From Postechiella sp039985655 (GTDB lineage: Bacteria; Bacteroidota; Bacteroidia; Flavobacteriales; Flavobacteriaceae), in assembly GCA_039985655.1 (NCBI GenBank), contig JBDWSF010000003.1, positions 202,222 to 266,221 of the forward strand: DNA of 64,000 nucleotides, written 5' to 3'. The first letter of the stretch is position 1. Every line of letters begins with the position of its first letter. The position numbers and the translations under genes are program-made. Positions 26,537 through 36,329 of the stretch are shown one piece after another. Under the pieces are notes generated by a model. That model was not told the origin of the DNA. It ran no database searches and saw nothing but the letters and a program-made list of their open reading frames with translations.

Positions 26537-26577
26537 TTTCAATTTAAAAATTGTTATTTTGTGGTATAATTAAATGA

Positions 26578-27528
26578 ATGACAGGACTCGTATATAAATC
26601 AACAGGTAGTTGGTATACCGTAAAAACACAATTGGGCGACATTTACGAATGTCGTATCAAAGGTAAATTTCGCCTTAAAGGTATTAAAAGTACCAACCCT
26701 ATAGCTGTAGGTGATATCGTAGATTTTGAACTAGAAACGAGTAATAATCAAGAGTCTGGTATTATTCATAACATTCACGATAGATTTAATTATATAGTTC
26801 GAAAATCGGTTAACTTATCCAAGCAAACTCATATTATTTCAGCAAATATAGATCAGGTTTTTTTAATGATCACCATTAATAATCCGCCAACGCTAACTAG
26901 TTTTATCGATCGGTTTTTAGTAACCGCTAATGCTTATTCGATTAAAACCGTTTTACTGTTTAATAAAATTGATGTTTACGATAAAGAAACGCTTAACGAG
27001 GTAAAATATTTAGCTCATATTTATAGAAAAATAGGTTACGAATGTATTGGTGTTTCTGCCAAATCAGGAAAGAATGTTGAAAAGGTAAAGTCATTAATGA
27101 CAGGAAAAGTAAGCATGTTTTCTGGTCATTCAGGTGTTGGAAAGTCTACACTTTTAAATTATATAGAACCAACGCTTAATATTAAAACAAAAGAAATTTC
27201 TATACAGCATATGCAAGGGCAACATACCACAACCTTTGCTGAAATGTTCGATTTAAGTTTCGATGCTAAAATTATTGATACACCGGGTATTAAAGGTTTT
27301 GGTGTGGTAGACATGGATAAAGAAGAAGTAGGCGATTATTTTCCAGAGTTTTTTAAGTTAAAGCAAAACTGTAAGTTTAATAATTGTTTACATGTTAAAG
27401 AGCCGAAATGCGCTATAAAAGATGCTTTAGATAAAGGTGATTTAGAATTTTCGCGTTACCGCAGCTATTTGCAAATTATTGAAGGAGACGATGAACATTA
27501 TAGAACAGATACGTGGGAGAGTCAGTAA
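26578..27528 (+). CDS. rsgA: Ribosome small subunit-dependent GTPase A
   Basis: 316 residues. A circularly permuted GTPase that checks late 30S subunit assembly. The N-terminal OB-fold includes VGDIVDFEL. The G motifs come in permuted order: NKID (G4), SGHSGVGKSTLLN (G1) and DTPGIKGFG (G3). The C-terminal zinc knuckle CKFNNCLHVKEPKCAIK is complete. The ATG at 26578 fits family starts. It is followed on the same strand by dtd after about 100 bases. Confidence 0.95.
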   Translation: MTGLVYKSTGSWYTVKTQLGDIYECRIKGKFRLKGIKSTNPIAVGDIVDFELETSNNQESGIIHNIHDRFNYIVRKSVNLSKQTHIISANIDQVFLMITINNPPTLTSFIDRFLVTANAYSIKTVLLFNKIDVYDKETLNEVKYLAHIYRKIGYECIGVSAKSGKNVEKVKSLMTGKVSMFSGHSGVGKSTLLNYIEPTLNIKTKEISIQHMQGQHTTTFAEMFDLSFDAKIIDTPGIKGFGVVDMDKEEVGDYFPEFFKLKQNCKFNNCLHVKEPKCAIKDALDKGDLEFSRYRSYLQIIEGDDEHYRTDTWESQ

Positions 27529-27601
27529 TTGGTATGCAGTCTCAGTTGCGGTAGACCATTTTTTATAAAATGTAAAGTTTAAAATTAATCATAGATAAAA
27601 G

Positions 27602-27623
27602 TCCCCTTCAGGGATTTAGGGGG
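27602..27623. repeat. Short CCCC/GGGG palindrome just before dtd
   Basis: CCCCTTCAGGGATTTAGGGG can fold. A relative, TTTCCCCAAGGATTTAGGGC, occurs at 21232-21251 downstream of the first SusD gene. The 3' arm AGGGGGAG ends a few bases before the dtd ATG and could act as an unusually strong Shine-Dalgarno-like sequence or mask the start. Confidence 0.45.
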
Positions 27624-27628
27624 AGTAA

Positions 27629-28081
27629 ATGAAAGTCGTAATCCAAAGAGTATCAAAAGCGAGTGTTACTATTGAAAGTGAAAATGTTGCTAAAATTGAT
27701 AGTGGACTTTTAATTCTTTTAGGTATCGTAAATGAAGATGCAAGAGACGATATTAATTGGCTTTGTAATAAAATTTCTAATCTTAGAATTTTTTCTGATG
27801 AAGACGGCGTGATGAATAAATCATTAATAGAAATTGATGGAGACGCTATAGTTGTAAGTCAGTTTACATTGCACGCTTCAACTAAAAAAGGAAACCGTCC
27901 TAGTTATATTAAAGCTGCAAAACCTGATATTGCGATTCCGCTTTACGAAGGGTTTGTTAATCAATTAGAAGTTTCTTTAAACAAGAAAGTACAAACAGGT
28001 CAATTTGGAGCAGATATGAAAGTCGAATTGCTAAACGATGGCCCTGTAACCATAATAATCGATTCAAAAGACAAAGTATAG
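27629..28081 (+). CDS. dtd: D-aminoacyl-tRNA deacylase
   Basis: 150 residues. It hydrolyses D-aminoacyl-tRNAs (and Gly-tRNA-Ala) to protect translation. The start MKVVIQRVSKASVTIES, the active-site motif SQFTLHAST and the Gly-cisPro motif NDGPVTIII are all diagnostic. Length is standard. The stop codon overlaps the GTG start of the next gene by one base, implying translational coupling. Confidence 0.95.
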   Translation: MKVVIQRVSKASVTIESENVAKIDSGLLILLGIVNEDARDDINWLCNKISNLRIFSDEDGVMNKSLIEIDGDAIVVSQFTLHASTKKGNRPSYIKAAKPDIAIPLYEGFVNQLEVSLNKKVQTGQFGADMKVELLNDGPVTIIIDSKDKV

Positions 28082-28608
28082 TGGCATCAATTTTCGGACA
28101 CGGTATTGTAGGGTTTACTTTAGCGAAAGTTATAGATCAACAGAATTTAAAATGGCTAATATTCGCTGCGGTTGTTTCAACCATACTTCCCGACTTTGAT
28201 GTTATAAGTTTTAAGCTCGGTATTGCATACGAGCACCCGTTAGGGCATAGAGGTTTTACGCATTCTATTTTATTCGCTTTTTTATGGGCTTTAATCTTAA
28301 TGTTCTTGCTTGGAAAAAGAAACAAAATTATTTGGTTTTTCGTAATACTTTTGTCAACTTTATCGCATGGCTTATTTGATGCGATGACTTCTGGTGGTAG
28401 AGGCGTTGGTTTTTTTATTCCTTTTAATAATGATCGATTTTTCTTCCCTTATAGAGATATAAAAGTATCGCCAATTGGGATTGAGAAATTCTTTTCGGAG
28501 TGGGGAATTCAAGTTATTTTAAGTGAGTTTAAATACATCTTTTTACCGTGTTTTATAATATTAATTATTAGTTTTTTAATTCGTTACTACACAAGTAGAA
28601 AGGTTTAA
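28081..28608 (+). CDS. YdjM/DUF457-family membrane-bound metal-dependent hydrolase
   Basis: 175 residues starting at a GTG that overlaps the dtd stop. Three or four transmembrane helices are visible. The family's metal-site residues are recognisable: HGIVGF at the start, LPDFDVISF, HRGFTHSILFA and SHGLFDAMTSGG. Members (DUF457/YdjM) are called metal-dependent hydrolases, but the substrate is not established; E. coli YdjM is LexA-regulated. Function remains open. Coupling to dtd may be positional only. Confidence 0.8.
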   Translation: MASIFGHGIVGFTLAKVIDQQNLKWLIFAAVVSTILPDFDVISFKLGIAYEHPLGHRGFTHSILFAFLWALILMFLLGKRNKIIWFFVILLSTLSHGLFDAMTSGGRGVGFFIPFNNDRFFFPYRDIKVSPIGIEKFFSEWGIQVILSEFKYIFLPCFIILIISFLIRYYTSRKV

Positions 28609-28642
28609 TAAATTAATATTGGCTTAAACGACGCTCTGTTCT

Positions 28643-30550
28643 ATGGATATTAAAAATAGTATTGCATTTCTCTTTCTTTTCTTAGGCATAAACATATTCG
28701 CTCAAAATCTGTCTTACGCGAGTTTAATAATTCCTGAAAATCTTAAAAATGATGCTCATGCTGTCATTCGCACCAATGAAGTAAATGTAACATTGAGTGC
28801 TATTAACAAAATGGAAGTAACTACAAAACGTGTTATAACTGTTTTAAATAAAAAGGGAGATGATAATGTAGATGCTTATGCACATTATGATAATAACGTG
28901 AAAATAAAAACTTTAGAGGTTTTGGTCTTTAATGCCTTTGGAGTAGAAATTAAAAAGTTTAAAAAGAACGATTTTAAAGATGTAAGTGCTGTGTCTGGCG
29001 GTACCTTATATTCCGATTCTAGAGTAAAATATTTAGAATATACGCCTATTAATTATCCGTATACTATCGAGTTTAATTGTGAAATAGAAACAGAAAATAC
29101 GGCTTTTATAATGCCTTTTAGACCTATTGAAGATTATTTTGTCAGTGTAGAAAAAAGCAGTTATACTTTAAATTATACGGAAGAAAATAATATAAGAAAA
29201 AAGGAGAAAAACTTTGAAAGTATAGAACTTGAAAAGGAAGAATCTGCAGGTCGTATATTTTACGAAGTTAATAATTTAGAAGTTATTGAAGCTGAAGATT
29301 ATAGTCCGTCATTCTCCGATATAGCCCCAAAAGTCATGTTTACTTCAAAGAAGTTTACCCTAGAAGGCGTGCAAACTGAAGTTGAAGATTGGAATGATTT
29401 TGGAGAGTGGATGTATAATGATTTATTAAAGCAAGCTTACGATTTACCAGCAGGAACCATTAATAAAATGCAGAATCTTGTGAAAAATGAACAAAATGAT
29501 ATAGATAAGGCAAAAAAAATATATCAATACGTACAGGATAAAACAAGATATATAAGTGTGCAAGTGGGGATTGGCGGTTGGAAACCTTTCAATGCTTCCG
29601 AAGTAGATCGATTAGGTTATGGAGACTGTAAAGCGTTAACTAATTATACGATGTCTTTACTAAAAGCTGTCGGAATAGAATCAAACTATACCATTGTTTA
29701 TGCGGGGAACTCTCAAAGAAATATCGAGAACGATTTTGCAGCTATGCAAGGTAATCATGCTATTTTGACGATTCCAAATGGTGATGAAGATATCTGGCTA
29801 GAATGCACAAGTCAAAAAATGCCTTTTGGTTTTATTGGTGATTTCACAGATGATAGAGATGTTTTAGTCGTAACTCCGAATGGTGGAGAAATTAAACATA
29901 CAAAAAAATATAGTACAGAAGAAAATACGCAAACGATAAAAGCGACTTGCCAATTATCTAATACTGGAGATATTGATGTAAGTGCGAACGAACGTTCTAA
30001 AGGTATTCAATACAATGATAAATATTGGCTTGAAACAGAAACTCAAAGAGATTTAGATGTTAACTATAAAGAACGCTGGAAGTATATTAATAATATGACT
30101 ATTAGTAAAATGGATATTGTTAATGATAAGGACAATATTGAATTTAACGAACATATAGATTTTAAAGCCTTAGGATATTCTAAAGTTATTGGAGAACGTA
30201 TGCTTGTTAATATTAATGTGCTAAATAGAAATAAATATGTGCCAGATAGATACCGAAATAGAAAATTACCATTTAAAATAAAACGAGGATTTAAAGATGT
30301 AGATGAGGTTGAAATAAAACTACCCGAAGGCTATAAAACGGAAGCAGTTCCAGAGGGTAAATCTATAGAAAATAAATATGGGAGTTATAAAACTGAAATC
30401 TTAAAAAAAGATGAAAACACATTAGTTTATAAAAGATGTTTTATAATAAAAGATGGCGATTTTTCTAAAGAAGACTATGCTTCCTATAGAGATTTTTATA
30501 AAGAAGTTTCAAAGTTAGATAACGCAAAAATGGCATTAATTAAAAAGTAA
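28643..30550 (+). CDS. DUF3857 and transglutaminase-like protein, catalytic Cys and His present
   Basis: 635 residues with a signal peptide (ends NIFAQ, about 21). The N-terminal DUF3857 domain is followed by a transglutaminase-like fold. The catalytic Cys is at residue 329 (GYGDCKALTNY) and the His at 372 (GNHAILTI). The third position carries Glu387 (WLECTSQ) where Asp is more usual. A C-terminal DUF2569/DUF3858-like beta domain ends the protein. These proteins are periplasmic or secreted; cysteine protease or transamidase activity is predicted but unproven. Two related genes without Cys and His follow 6 and 84 bases apart, suggesting one operon. Confidence 0.82.
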   Translation: MDIKNSIAFLFLFLGINIFAQNLSYASLIIPENLKNDAHAVIRTNEVNVTLSAINKMEVTTKRVITVLNKKGDDNVDAYAHYDNNVKIKTLEVLVFNAFGVEIKKFKKNDFKDVSAVSGGTLYSDSRVKYLEYTPINYPYTIEFNCEIETENTAFIMPFRPIEDYFVSVEKSSYTLNYTEENNIRKKEKNFESIELEKEESAGRIFYEVNNLEVIEAEDYSPSFSDIAPKVMFTSKKFTLEGVQTEVEDWNDFGEWMYNDLLKQAYDLPAGTINKMQNLVKNEQNDIDKAKKIYQYVQDKTRYISVQVGIGGWKPFNASEVDRLGYGDCKALTNYTMSLLKAVGIESNYTIVYAGNSQRNIENDFAAMQGNHAILTIPNGDEDIWLECTSQKMPFGFIGDFTDDRDVLVVTPNGGEIKHTKKYSTEENTQTIKATCQLSNTGDIDVSANERSKGIQYNDKYWLETETQRDLDVNYKERWKYINNMTISKMDIVNDKDNIEFNEHIDFKALGYSKVIGERMLVNINVLNRNKYVPDRYRNRKLPFKIKRGFKDVDEVEIKLPEGYKTEAVPEGKSIENKYGSYKTEILKKDENTLVYKRCFIIKDGDFSKEDYASYRDFYKEVSKLDNAKMALIKK

Positions 30551-30556
30551 AATGAA

Positions 30557-32569
30557 ATGAGAATACTAGTAATTTTAATCACTTTATGTTTTTCAACAAC
30601 CACTTTTTCGCAAGGTTATAAATTTGGAAAAGTATCTAAGGAAGAACTTCAAGAAACGTCTTATCCAACAGATTCTTCTGCAAATGCAGCTTATTTATAT
30701 AAATCCAGAAGAACTTTTTTTGATTATGAGCAAACTGAAGGTTTTCAGTTAATAACGGAAATACACGAACGTATAAAAATATATAATCAAGAAGGGTTTG
30801 GTTATGCCTCTAAATCTGTTCATTTATATAAAAGTGGTAATCAAGATAAAGAATTATATGGACTAAAAGGATATACTTATAATTTGGTTGATGGAGAGGT
30901 TGAAGAAGTGAAGCTTAAAAAAGAAGGTGTTTTTAAAACTGAATTATCAAAATACTATAATGAGTCAAAATTCACAATGCCAAATATTAAAGAAGGTTCT
31001 GTTATAGAATATAAATATCAAATAAAATCTCCTTTTTATTGGAGGATTGATGAGTTTGAGTTTCAACATGCGATTCCTATAAAGAAAGTAGAAGCCACAT
31101 TTGAAGCTCCAGAATACTTTAGTTTTAAACTTAATACAAAAGGGTTTTTAAGTATAATGCCCGAAAAAGAAACTAAAAGAGATAAATTAAGTTATAAGAG
31201 TGAAATTCCTGTTAATGAAAACAGAAATAATGATCCAGTAGTTCGTTATAGAACAGGAGAAGTAGATTTTTTTAAAAATGTAACGAGTTTTAATTTAACC
31301 GATATTCCAGCTCTTAAAGAAGAAGCCTTTGTTAATAATATAAATAATTATCGTTCGGCGATAAAATATGAGTTGTCTTATACAAAGTTTCCATCTGCAT
31401 TGATTAAGTATTATTCTACGACTTGGGAAGATGTGGTAAAGAAGATTTATGAAAGTCCAAACTTTGGGACAGAATTAAAAAAAACAGGTTATTTTGAAAA
31501 AGATATTGATGATTTAATTACTGGAGTTTCAGATCCTGTGAAAAAGGCAGCATTGATTTTTAATTTTGTAAAGTCTAATGTTAAATGGAATAACTATTAT
31601 AGTGCATACACTTCTGGTGGTGTAAGGAAAGCATACAAAGAGCATACTGGAAATGTAGCTGAAATAAATTTAATGCTTACAGCTATGTTACGCTATGCAG
31701 GGTTAGATGCAAATCCTATTTTAGTAAGTACACGTAGTAATGGGATTCCATTATTTCCAACTCTAGAAGGTTATAATTATGTGATTTCGGGAATAGAAGT
31801 ACCAAATGATGTTATTTTGTTGGACGCTACAGTAAAGAATAGTATGCCAAATATTTTACCATTTAGAGCTTTAAATTGGAAAGGTAGAATAGTGCGAAAA
31901 TCAGGTAGTTCTGCGACTGTAGATTTATACCCAAAGGAAAGAGCGAAAACGACTATTTCTTTTATGGCTAATTTATCTGAAGATGGCGGTGTTGAAGGGT
32001 CAATGCGAACTACAAAAACGGGCCATAAAGCTATGAATTTCAGGTCTGATTTTAATGATAAAGATGAAGAACAATTCATCGAGGACTTGGAAAATAAATA
32101 TGGTGGTATTGAAATTGAAACGTTTAATGTTAAAAATAATAAAGACTTCTCAAAACCAGTTTTTCAAACCATTAAATTTTCAATGGAAGACCAAGCTGAT
32201 ATTATTAACGATAAAATTTATTTTTCGCCTTTTTTCTTTTTAAGTTCAAAAGAAAACCCTTTTAAAGTAGAAACTCGTGAGTTTCCTGTAGATTTTGGAT
32301 ATCCTACGTCTTCATCTTATAGGTTTATAATTAATATACCAGAAGACTATAAAGTGGAGTCTATACCTGAGTCAGCAGCTTTAAAGTTGCCAGAAGATTT
32401 AGGAGCGTTTGTATACAAAATTGTGCTAAAAGGAAATCAAATTCATGTTAATGTTAATTATAATATAAATAGTCCTATTATATCTTCCCTATATTATGAG
32501 GCTTTAAAAGCGTACTTTAAGGTTTTAATAGAGAAGGAAAACGAACAAATAGTTTTAATAAAAGTCTAG
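30557..32569 (+). CDS. DUF3857/transglutaminase-fold protein lacking catalytic residues (copy 1)
   Basis: 670 residues with a signal peptide (ends TTFSQ, about 19). The architecture is as in the preceding gene, but the Cys position reads G365-N-V367-A (for GDCKA) and the His position reads Tyr408 (YNYVISGI). Only Asp423 (LLDAT) remains. It is therefore probably a non-catalytic, perhaps binding, member. A near-identical paralogue of the same length follows. The start lies 6 bases after the previous stop. It is likely exported to the periplasm or surface. Confidence 0.8.
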   Translation: MRILVILITLCFSTTTFSQGYKFGKVSKEELQETSYPTDSSANAAYLYKSRRTFFDYEQTEGFQLITEIHERIKIYNQEGFGYASKSVHLYKSGNQDKELYGLKGYTYNLVDGEVEEVKLKKEGVFKTELSKYYNESKFTMPNIKEGSVIEYKYQIKSPFYWRIDEFEFQHAIPIKKVEATFEAPEYFSFKLNTKGFLSIMPEKETKRDKLSYKSEIPVNENRNNDPVVRYRTGEVDFFKNVTSFNLTDIPALKEEAFVNNINNYRSAIKYELSYTKFPSALIKYYSTTWEDVVKKIYESPNFGTELKKTGYFEKDIDDLITGVSDPVKKAALIFNFVKSNVKWNNYYSAYTSGGVRKAYKEHTGNVAEINLMLTAMLRYAGLDANPILVSTRSNGIPLFPTLEGYNYVISGIEVPNDVILLDATVKNSMPNILPFRALNWKGRIVRKSGSSATVDLYPKERAKTTISFMANLSEDGGVEGSMRTTKTGHKAMNFRSDFNDKDEEQFIEDLENKYGGIEIETFNVKNNKDFSKPVFQTIKFSMEDQADIINDKIYFSPFFFLSSKENPFKVETREFPVDFGYPTSSSYRFIINIPEDYKVESIPESAALKLPEDLGAFVYKIVLKGNQIHVNVNYNINSPIISSLYYEALKAYFKVLIEKENEQIVLIKV

Positions 32570-32653
32570 AGGAATATATAGAGAATATAAAATGTAATGA
32601 TGGAGTGATTAAAAGAAGCTCCAAGCTTATTTAATAATATCAATAAAAACAAA

Positions 32654-34666
32654 ATGAGAATACTAGTAATTTTAATCACCTTATGTTTTTCAATAACCAC
32701 TTTTTCACAAGATTATAAATTTGGAAAAGTATCTAAAGAAGAACTTCAAGAAACGTCTTATCCAACAGATTCTTCTGCAAATGCAGCTTATTTGTATAAA
32801 TACAGAAATACTTTTTTTGATTATAAGCAAGGAGAAGGGTTTTCATTGGTAACAGAAATTCACGAACGTGTTAAGATATATAATCAAGAAGGTTTTGAGT
32901 ATGCCACCAAATCTGTTCATTTATATAAAAGTGGTAGTGATGATGAAGAGTTTCATGGGCTAAAAGGGTATACTTATAATTTAGTTGATGGAAATATAGA
33001 AGAAGTAAAACTAAAAAAAGATGGCATATTTAAAACAGAATTATCAAAATATTATGATGAGTCAAAATTCACAATGCCAAACATTAAAGAAGGAACTATT
33101 ATAGAATATAAATATCAAATAAGATCACCTTTTTATTCTATGGTTGATGAGTTTGAATTTCAACATGAAATTCCAATTAAAAAACTAGAAGCTAAATTCG
33201 AAACTCCTGAATACTTTAATTTTAAATTAAATACTAAAGGGTTTTTATCTGTAATGCCTAAAAAAGAAAAGAAGAATGATAAAATAACATTTACTAATAA
33301 ATCCAGGACTGGTGGAGGTTTAACGTATGGAAGTCAAACTTCATATAGCTCAAACGATGTTGAATTTATAAAGACACTTTGGTCGTATAATTTAAAAGAC
33401 ATACCAGCTTTAAAAGAAGAACCTTATGTCAATAATATAAATAATTACCGTTCGGCTGTAAAGTATGAATTGTCTTATACGAAGTTTCCAGATGCAGTGA
33501 TGGAGTATTATTCTACGACTTGGGAAGATGTGGTAAAGAAGATTTATGAAAGCCCAAATTTTGGTTCAGAATTACAAAAAAGAGGTTATTTTGAAAAAGA
33601 TATTGATGCTTTAATCGCTGGTGTTTCAGATCCTGTGAAAAAGGCGGCATTGATTTTTAATTTTGTAAAGTCTAATGTTAAATGGAATAAGTATTATGGA
33701 AAATACACTTCTGATGGTGTAAGAAAAGCATATAAAGAACATACAGGGAATGTGGCCGAAATAAACTTAATGCTTACTGCCATGTTGCGTTATGCAGGGT
33801 TAGATGCAAATCCTATTTTAGTAAGTACGCGTAGTAATGGGATTCCACTATTTCCAACACGAGAAGGTTATAATTATGTGATTTCGGGTATAGAAGTGCC
33901 TAATGATGTTATTTTGTTGGATGCTACAGTAAAGAATAGTGTGCCAAATATTTTACCTTTTAGAACATTAAATTGGAAGGGGAGAATAGTGCGAAAATCG
34001 GGTAGCACTGCTACTGTAGATTTATACCCAAAAGAAAAAGCGAAGACGACTATTTCTTTTATGGCTAGTTTATCTGAGGATGGTAGTATTGGAGGAGCCA
34101 TGCGAACATCAAAAACAGGGCATAAAGCGATGCGTTATAGGTCTGATTTTAATAGTAAGGATGAAGATCAATTCATAGAAGATTTAGAAAATGAATATGG
34201 TGGTATTGAAATTGAAACGTTTGATGTTAAAAATAATGAAGATTTCTCTAAACCAATAGTAGAGACTATTAAATTTTTAATGGAAGACCAAGCAGATATT
34301 ATTAACGATAAAATTTATTTCTCACCGTTTTTCTTTTTAAGCACAAAAGAGAATCCTTTTAAATTAGAAACTCGAGAATTCCCTGTAGATTTTGGATATC
34401 CTATGTCTTCATCTTATAGATTTATAATTAATTTGCCAGAAGGGTACAAAGTAGAGTCTATGCCAGAATCAGTCGCTTTAAAATTACCTGAAGATTTAGG
34501 GGAATTTGTATATCAAATTGTGCCAAAAGGAAATCAAATTAATGTTATTGTTAATTCTAGTATAAATAGTGCTATTGTAGCTTCGCTATATTATGAGGCT
34601 TTAAAAGCGTACTTTATGGCTTTAATAGAAAAGGAAAACGAACAAATAGTTTTAACAAAAGTATAA
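32654..34666 (+). CDS. DUF3857/transglutaminase-fold protein lacking catalytic residues (copy 2)
   Basis: A tandem paralogue of the preceding gene: the same 670 residues, an almost identical first 40 codons at DNA level, and long identical stretches in the core (HTGNVAEINLMLTAMLRYAG, STRSNGIPLFPT). The most divergent part is residues 205-245 (KKEKKNDKITFTNKSRTGGG), where the two copies share little. It also lacks the Cys and His. The retained reading frame and patchy divergence indicate that both copies are under selection. The next gene starts directly at its stop codon. Confidence 0.8.
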   Translation: MRILVILITLCFSITTFSQDYKFGKVSKEELQETSYPTDSSANAAYLYKYRNTFFDYKQGEGFSLVTEIHERVKIYNQEGFEYATKSVHLYKSGSDDEEFHGLKGYTYNLVDGNIEEVKLKKDGIFKTELSKYYDESKFTMPNIKEGTIIEYKYQIRSPFYSMVDEFEFQHEIPIKKLEAKFETPEYFNFKLNTKGFLSVMPKKEKKNDKITFTNKSRTGGGLTYGSQTSYSSNDVEFIKTLWSYNLKDIPALKEEPYVNNINNYRSAVKYELSYTKFPDAVMEYYSTTWEDVVKKIYESPNFGSELQKRGYFEKDIDALIAGVSDPVKKAALIFNFVKSNVKWNKYYGKYTSDGVRKAYKEHTGNVAEINLMLTAMLRYAGLDANPILVSTRSNGIPLFPTREGYNYVISGIEVPNDVILLDATVKNSVPNILPFRTLNWKGRIVRKSGSTATVDLYPKEKAKTTISFMASLSEDGSIGGAMRTSKTGHKAMRYRSDFNSKDEDQFIEDLENEYGGIEIETFDVKNNEDFSKPIVETIKFLMEDQADIINDKIYFSPFFFLSTKENPFKLETREFPVDFGYPMSSSYRFIINLPEGYKVESMPESVALKLPEDLGEFVYQIVPKGNQINVIVNSSINSAIVASLYYEALKAYFMALIEKENEQIVLTKV

Positions 34667-34993
34667 ATGAATATACAAAACGCACAAAAAGAAGTAGACG
34701 ATTGGATTAAAGAGCACGGTGTTCGTTACTTTAACGAACTTACAAATATGGCACAGCTTACCGAAGAAGTTGGAGAAGTAGCCCGTATTATAGCACGACG
34801 TTACGGCGAGCAAAGCGAAAAAGTGAGTGATAAGGACAAAGATTTAGGCGAAGAATTAGCCGATGTTATGTTTGTTGTTTTATGCTTAGCGAACCAAACA
34901 GGAGTCGATTTACAAGACGCATTCGATAAAAGAATGTATAAGAAAGGAAAACGCGACCACGATAGGCATCATAATAATGAAAAATTAAAGTAA
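34667..34993 (+). CDS. MazG-like nucleotide pyrophosphohydrolase
   Basis: 108 residues. An all-helical MazG/dUTPase-superfamily domain with EEVGEVARIIARRYGE and the second metal-binding motif ELADVMFVVLCLAN (EExxE ... ExxD arrangement). Members hydrolyse NTPs or dNTPs to monophosphates and clean the nucleotide pool. The ATG directly follows the stop codon of the preceding gene. The C-terminus is basic and His-rich (KRDHDRHHNNEK). It is cytoplasmic, unlike the exported proteins upstream. Confidence 0.85.
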   Translation: MNIQNAQKEVDDWIKEHGVRYFNELTNMAQLTEEVGEVARIIARRYGEQSEKVSDKDKDLGEELADVMFVVLCLANQTGVDLQDAFDKRMYKKGKRDHDRHHNNEKLK

Positions 34994-34998
34994 ATTTG
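34991..34998 (+). promoter_or_regulatory. aroA: Promoter -7 box TAAATTTG upstream of aroA
   Basis: A TAnnTTTG match overlapping the stop codon of the MazG-like gene, about 30 bases before the aroA ATG. A second partial box (GATATTTG) lies 20 bases further on. Confidence 0.4.
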
Positions 34999-35027
34999 CA
35001 GCTCTTTAAAAAGATATTTGCAAAAAA

Positions 35028-36251
35028 ATGAGTATTACACTTCAAAAATCAAACATAGCAAAGCAATCGTCAATACAAATAACGGGTTCTAAAAGTGAAT
35101 CTAACCGTTTGTTATTGCTTCAGGCCTTATACCCAAGTATAACATTAAATAATATTTCAAATTCTGATGATAGTCAACTCATGACAAAAGCATTGGGGTC
35201 TTCATCAGACATTATAGATATCCATCACGCAGGTACAGCCATGCGTTTCTTAACAGCCTTTTTAGCAGTTCAAGAAGGAAAAGAAGTTACGATTACGGGG
35301 TCTAAAAGAATGAAAGAGCGTCCAATGAAAATTTTGGTAGAAGCGCTTCAAGATTTAGGTGCAGATATAACCTATCCAGAAAATGAAGGCTTTCCACCAT
35401 TAAAAATTATTGGTAAGAAATTAAATAAAAGAAAAGTCACTTTAAAAGCTAATGTAAGCAGTCAATATATTTCGGCATTACTTTTAATAGCCTCTAAACT
35501 TGAAAATGGTTTAGAGCTAACTTTAGAAGGCGAGATAACTTCCGTTCCGTATATAAACATGACACTAAGCTTATTGGATGAAATAGGCGTAGCATCATCA
35601 TTTATAGACAATATAATAACTGTGAAGCCAAAAACGGACAAACTAAAGTCAACAAATTTAACGGTAGAGTCAGATTGGTCTTCAGCATCTTACTTTTTTA
35701 GTATTGCAGCCATTAGCGAGATTGGAACAGAAATAACGTTGTCTTCATACAAAGAAAATTCTTTGCAAGGCGATTCTGTTTTAGTAGATATCTATAAACA
35801 TTTTGGAGTGGTTTCAACTTTTAAAGACAATTCAGTAACATTAAAAAAAACATCTGTAAACGACGATTCAATAACGTTAGATTTAAAAAACGCGCCAGAT
35901 ATTGCTCAAACCATAGCAGTAACCAGTTTTGCATTAGGTATACCTTGCGATTTAATTGGATTGCATACACTTAAAATAAAAGAAACCGATCGCTTAGTCG
36001 CTTTAAAAGTAGAGATTGAAAAGCTTGGAGGATCCGTCGAGATCACAGATAAATCTTTGCATTTAACAGCATCAACTATCATAAAAAGTATGGTGTCAAT
36101 AGCAACGTACAACGACCATAGAATGGCCATGGCATTTGCGCCTTTAGCTTTAAAAACAGATATCGTTATAGAAGCAGCAGGAGTGGTTTCAAAATCGTAT
36201 CCAACCTTTTGGGATGACTTAGAATCTATTGGTTTTGAGATTAAAAAATAA
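35028..36251 (+). CDS. aroA: 3-phosphoshikimate 1-carboxyvinyltransferase (EPSP synthase)
   Basis: 407 residues. It catalyses step six of the shikimate pathway, joining phosphoenolpyruvate and shikimate-3-phosphate. Recognisable segments are ITGSKSESNRLLLLQA, HAGTAMRFLTAFLA, TGSKRMKERPM, SSQYISALLLIA, VESDWSSASYFF, KETDRLVALK and YNDHRMAMAFAP. It is slightly shorter than the E. coli enzyme, as is common in Bacteroidota. queA follows on the same strand behind its own promoter box. Confidence 0.95.
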   Translation: MSITLQKSNIAKQSSIQITGSKSESNRLLLLQALYPSITLNNISNSDDSQLMTKALGSSSDIIDIHHAGTAMRFLTAFLAVQEGKEVTITGSKRMKERPMKILVEALQDLGADITYPENEGFPPLKIIGKKLNKRKVTLKANVSSQYISALLLIASKLENGLELTLEGEITSVPYINMTLSLLDEIGVASSFIDNIITVKPKTDKLKSTNLTVESDWSSASYFFSIAAISEIGTEITLSSYKENSLQGDSVLVDIYKHFGVVSTFKDNSVTLKKTSVNDDSITLDLKNAPDIAQTIAVTSFALGIPCDLIGLHTLKIKETDRLVALKVEIEKLGGSVEITDKSLHLTASTIIKSMVSIATYNDHRMAMAFAPLALKTDIVIEAAGVVSKSYPTFWDDLESIGFEIKK

Positions 36252-36266
36252 TAATCACTCAAATAC

Positions 36267-36298
36267 TTGACAAGGCCTAGTCTCAGATTGTATATTTG
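36267..36298 (+). promoter_or_regulatory. queA: Bacteroidota promoter of queA (TTG - 21 - TATATTTG)
   Basis: A TTG (36267) and a TATATTTG box (36291-36298), separated by 21 bases, match the phylum's -33/-7 spacing. The queA ATG is 32 bases downstream. Confidence 0.55.
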
Positions 36299-36329
36299 CA
36301 GCTTTCTTAAAATAACATAAACATAGACT

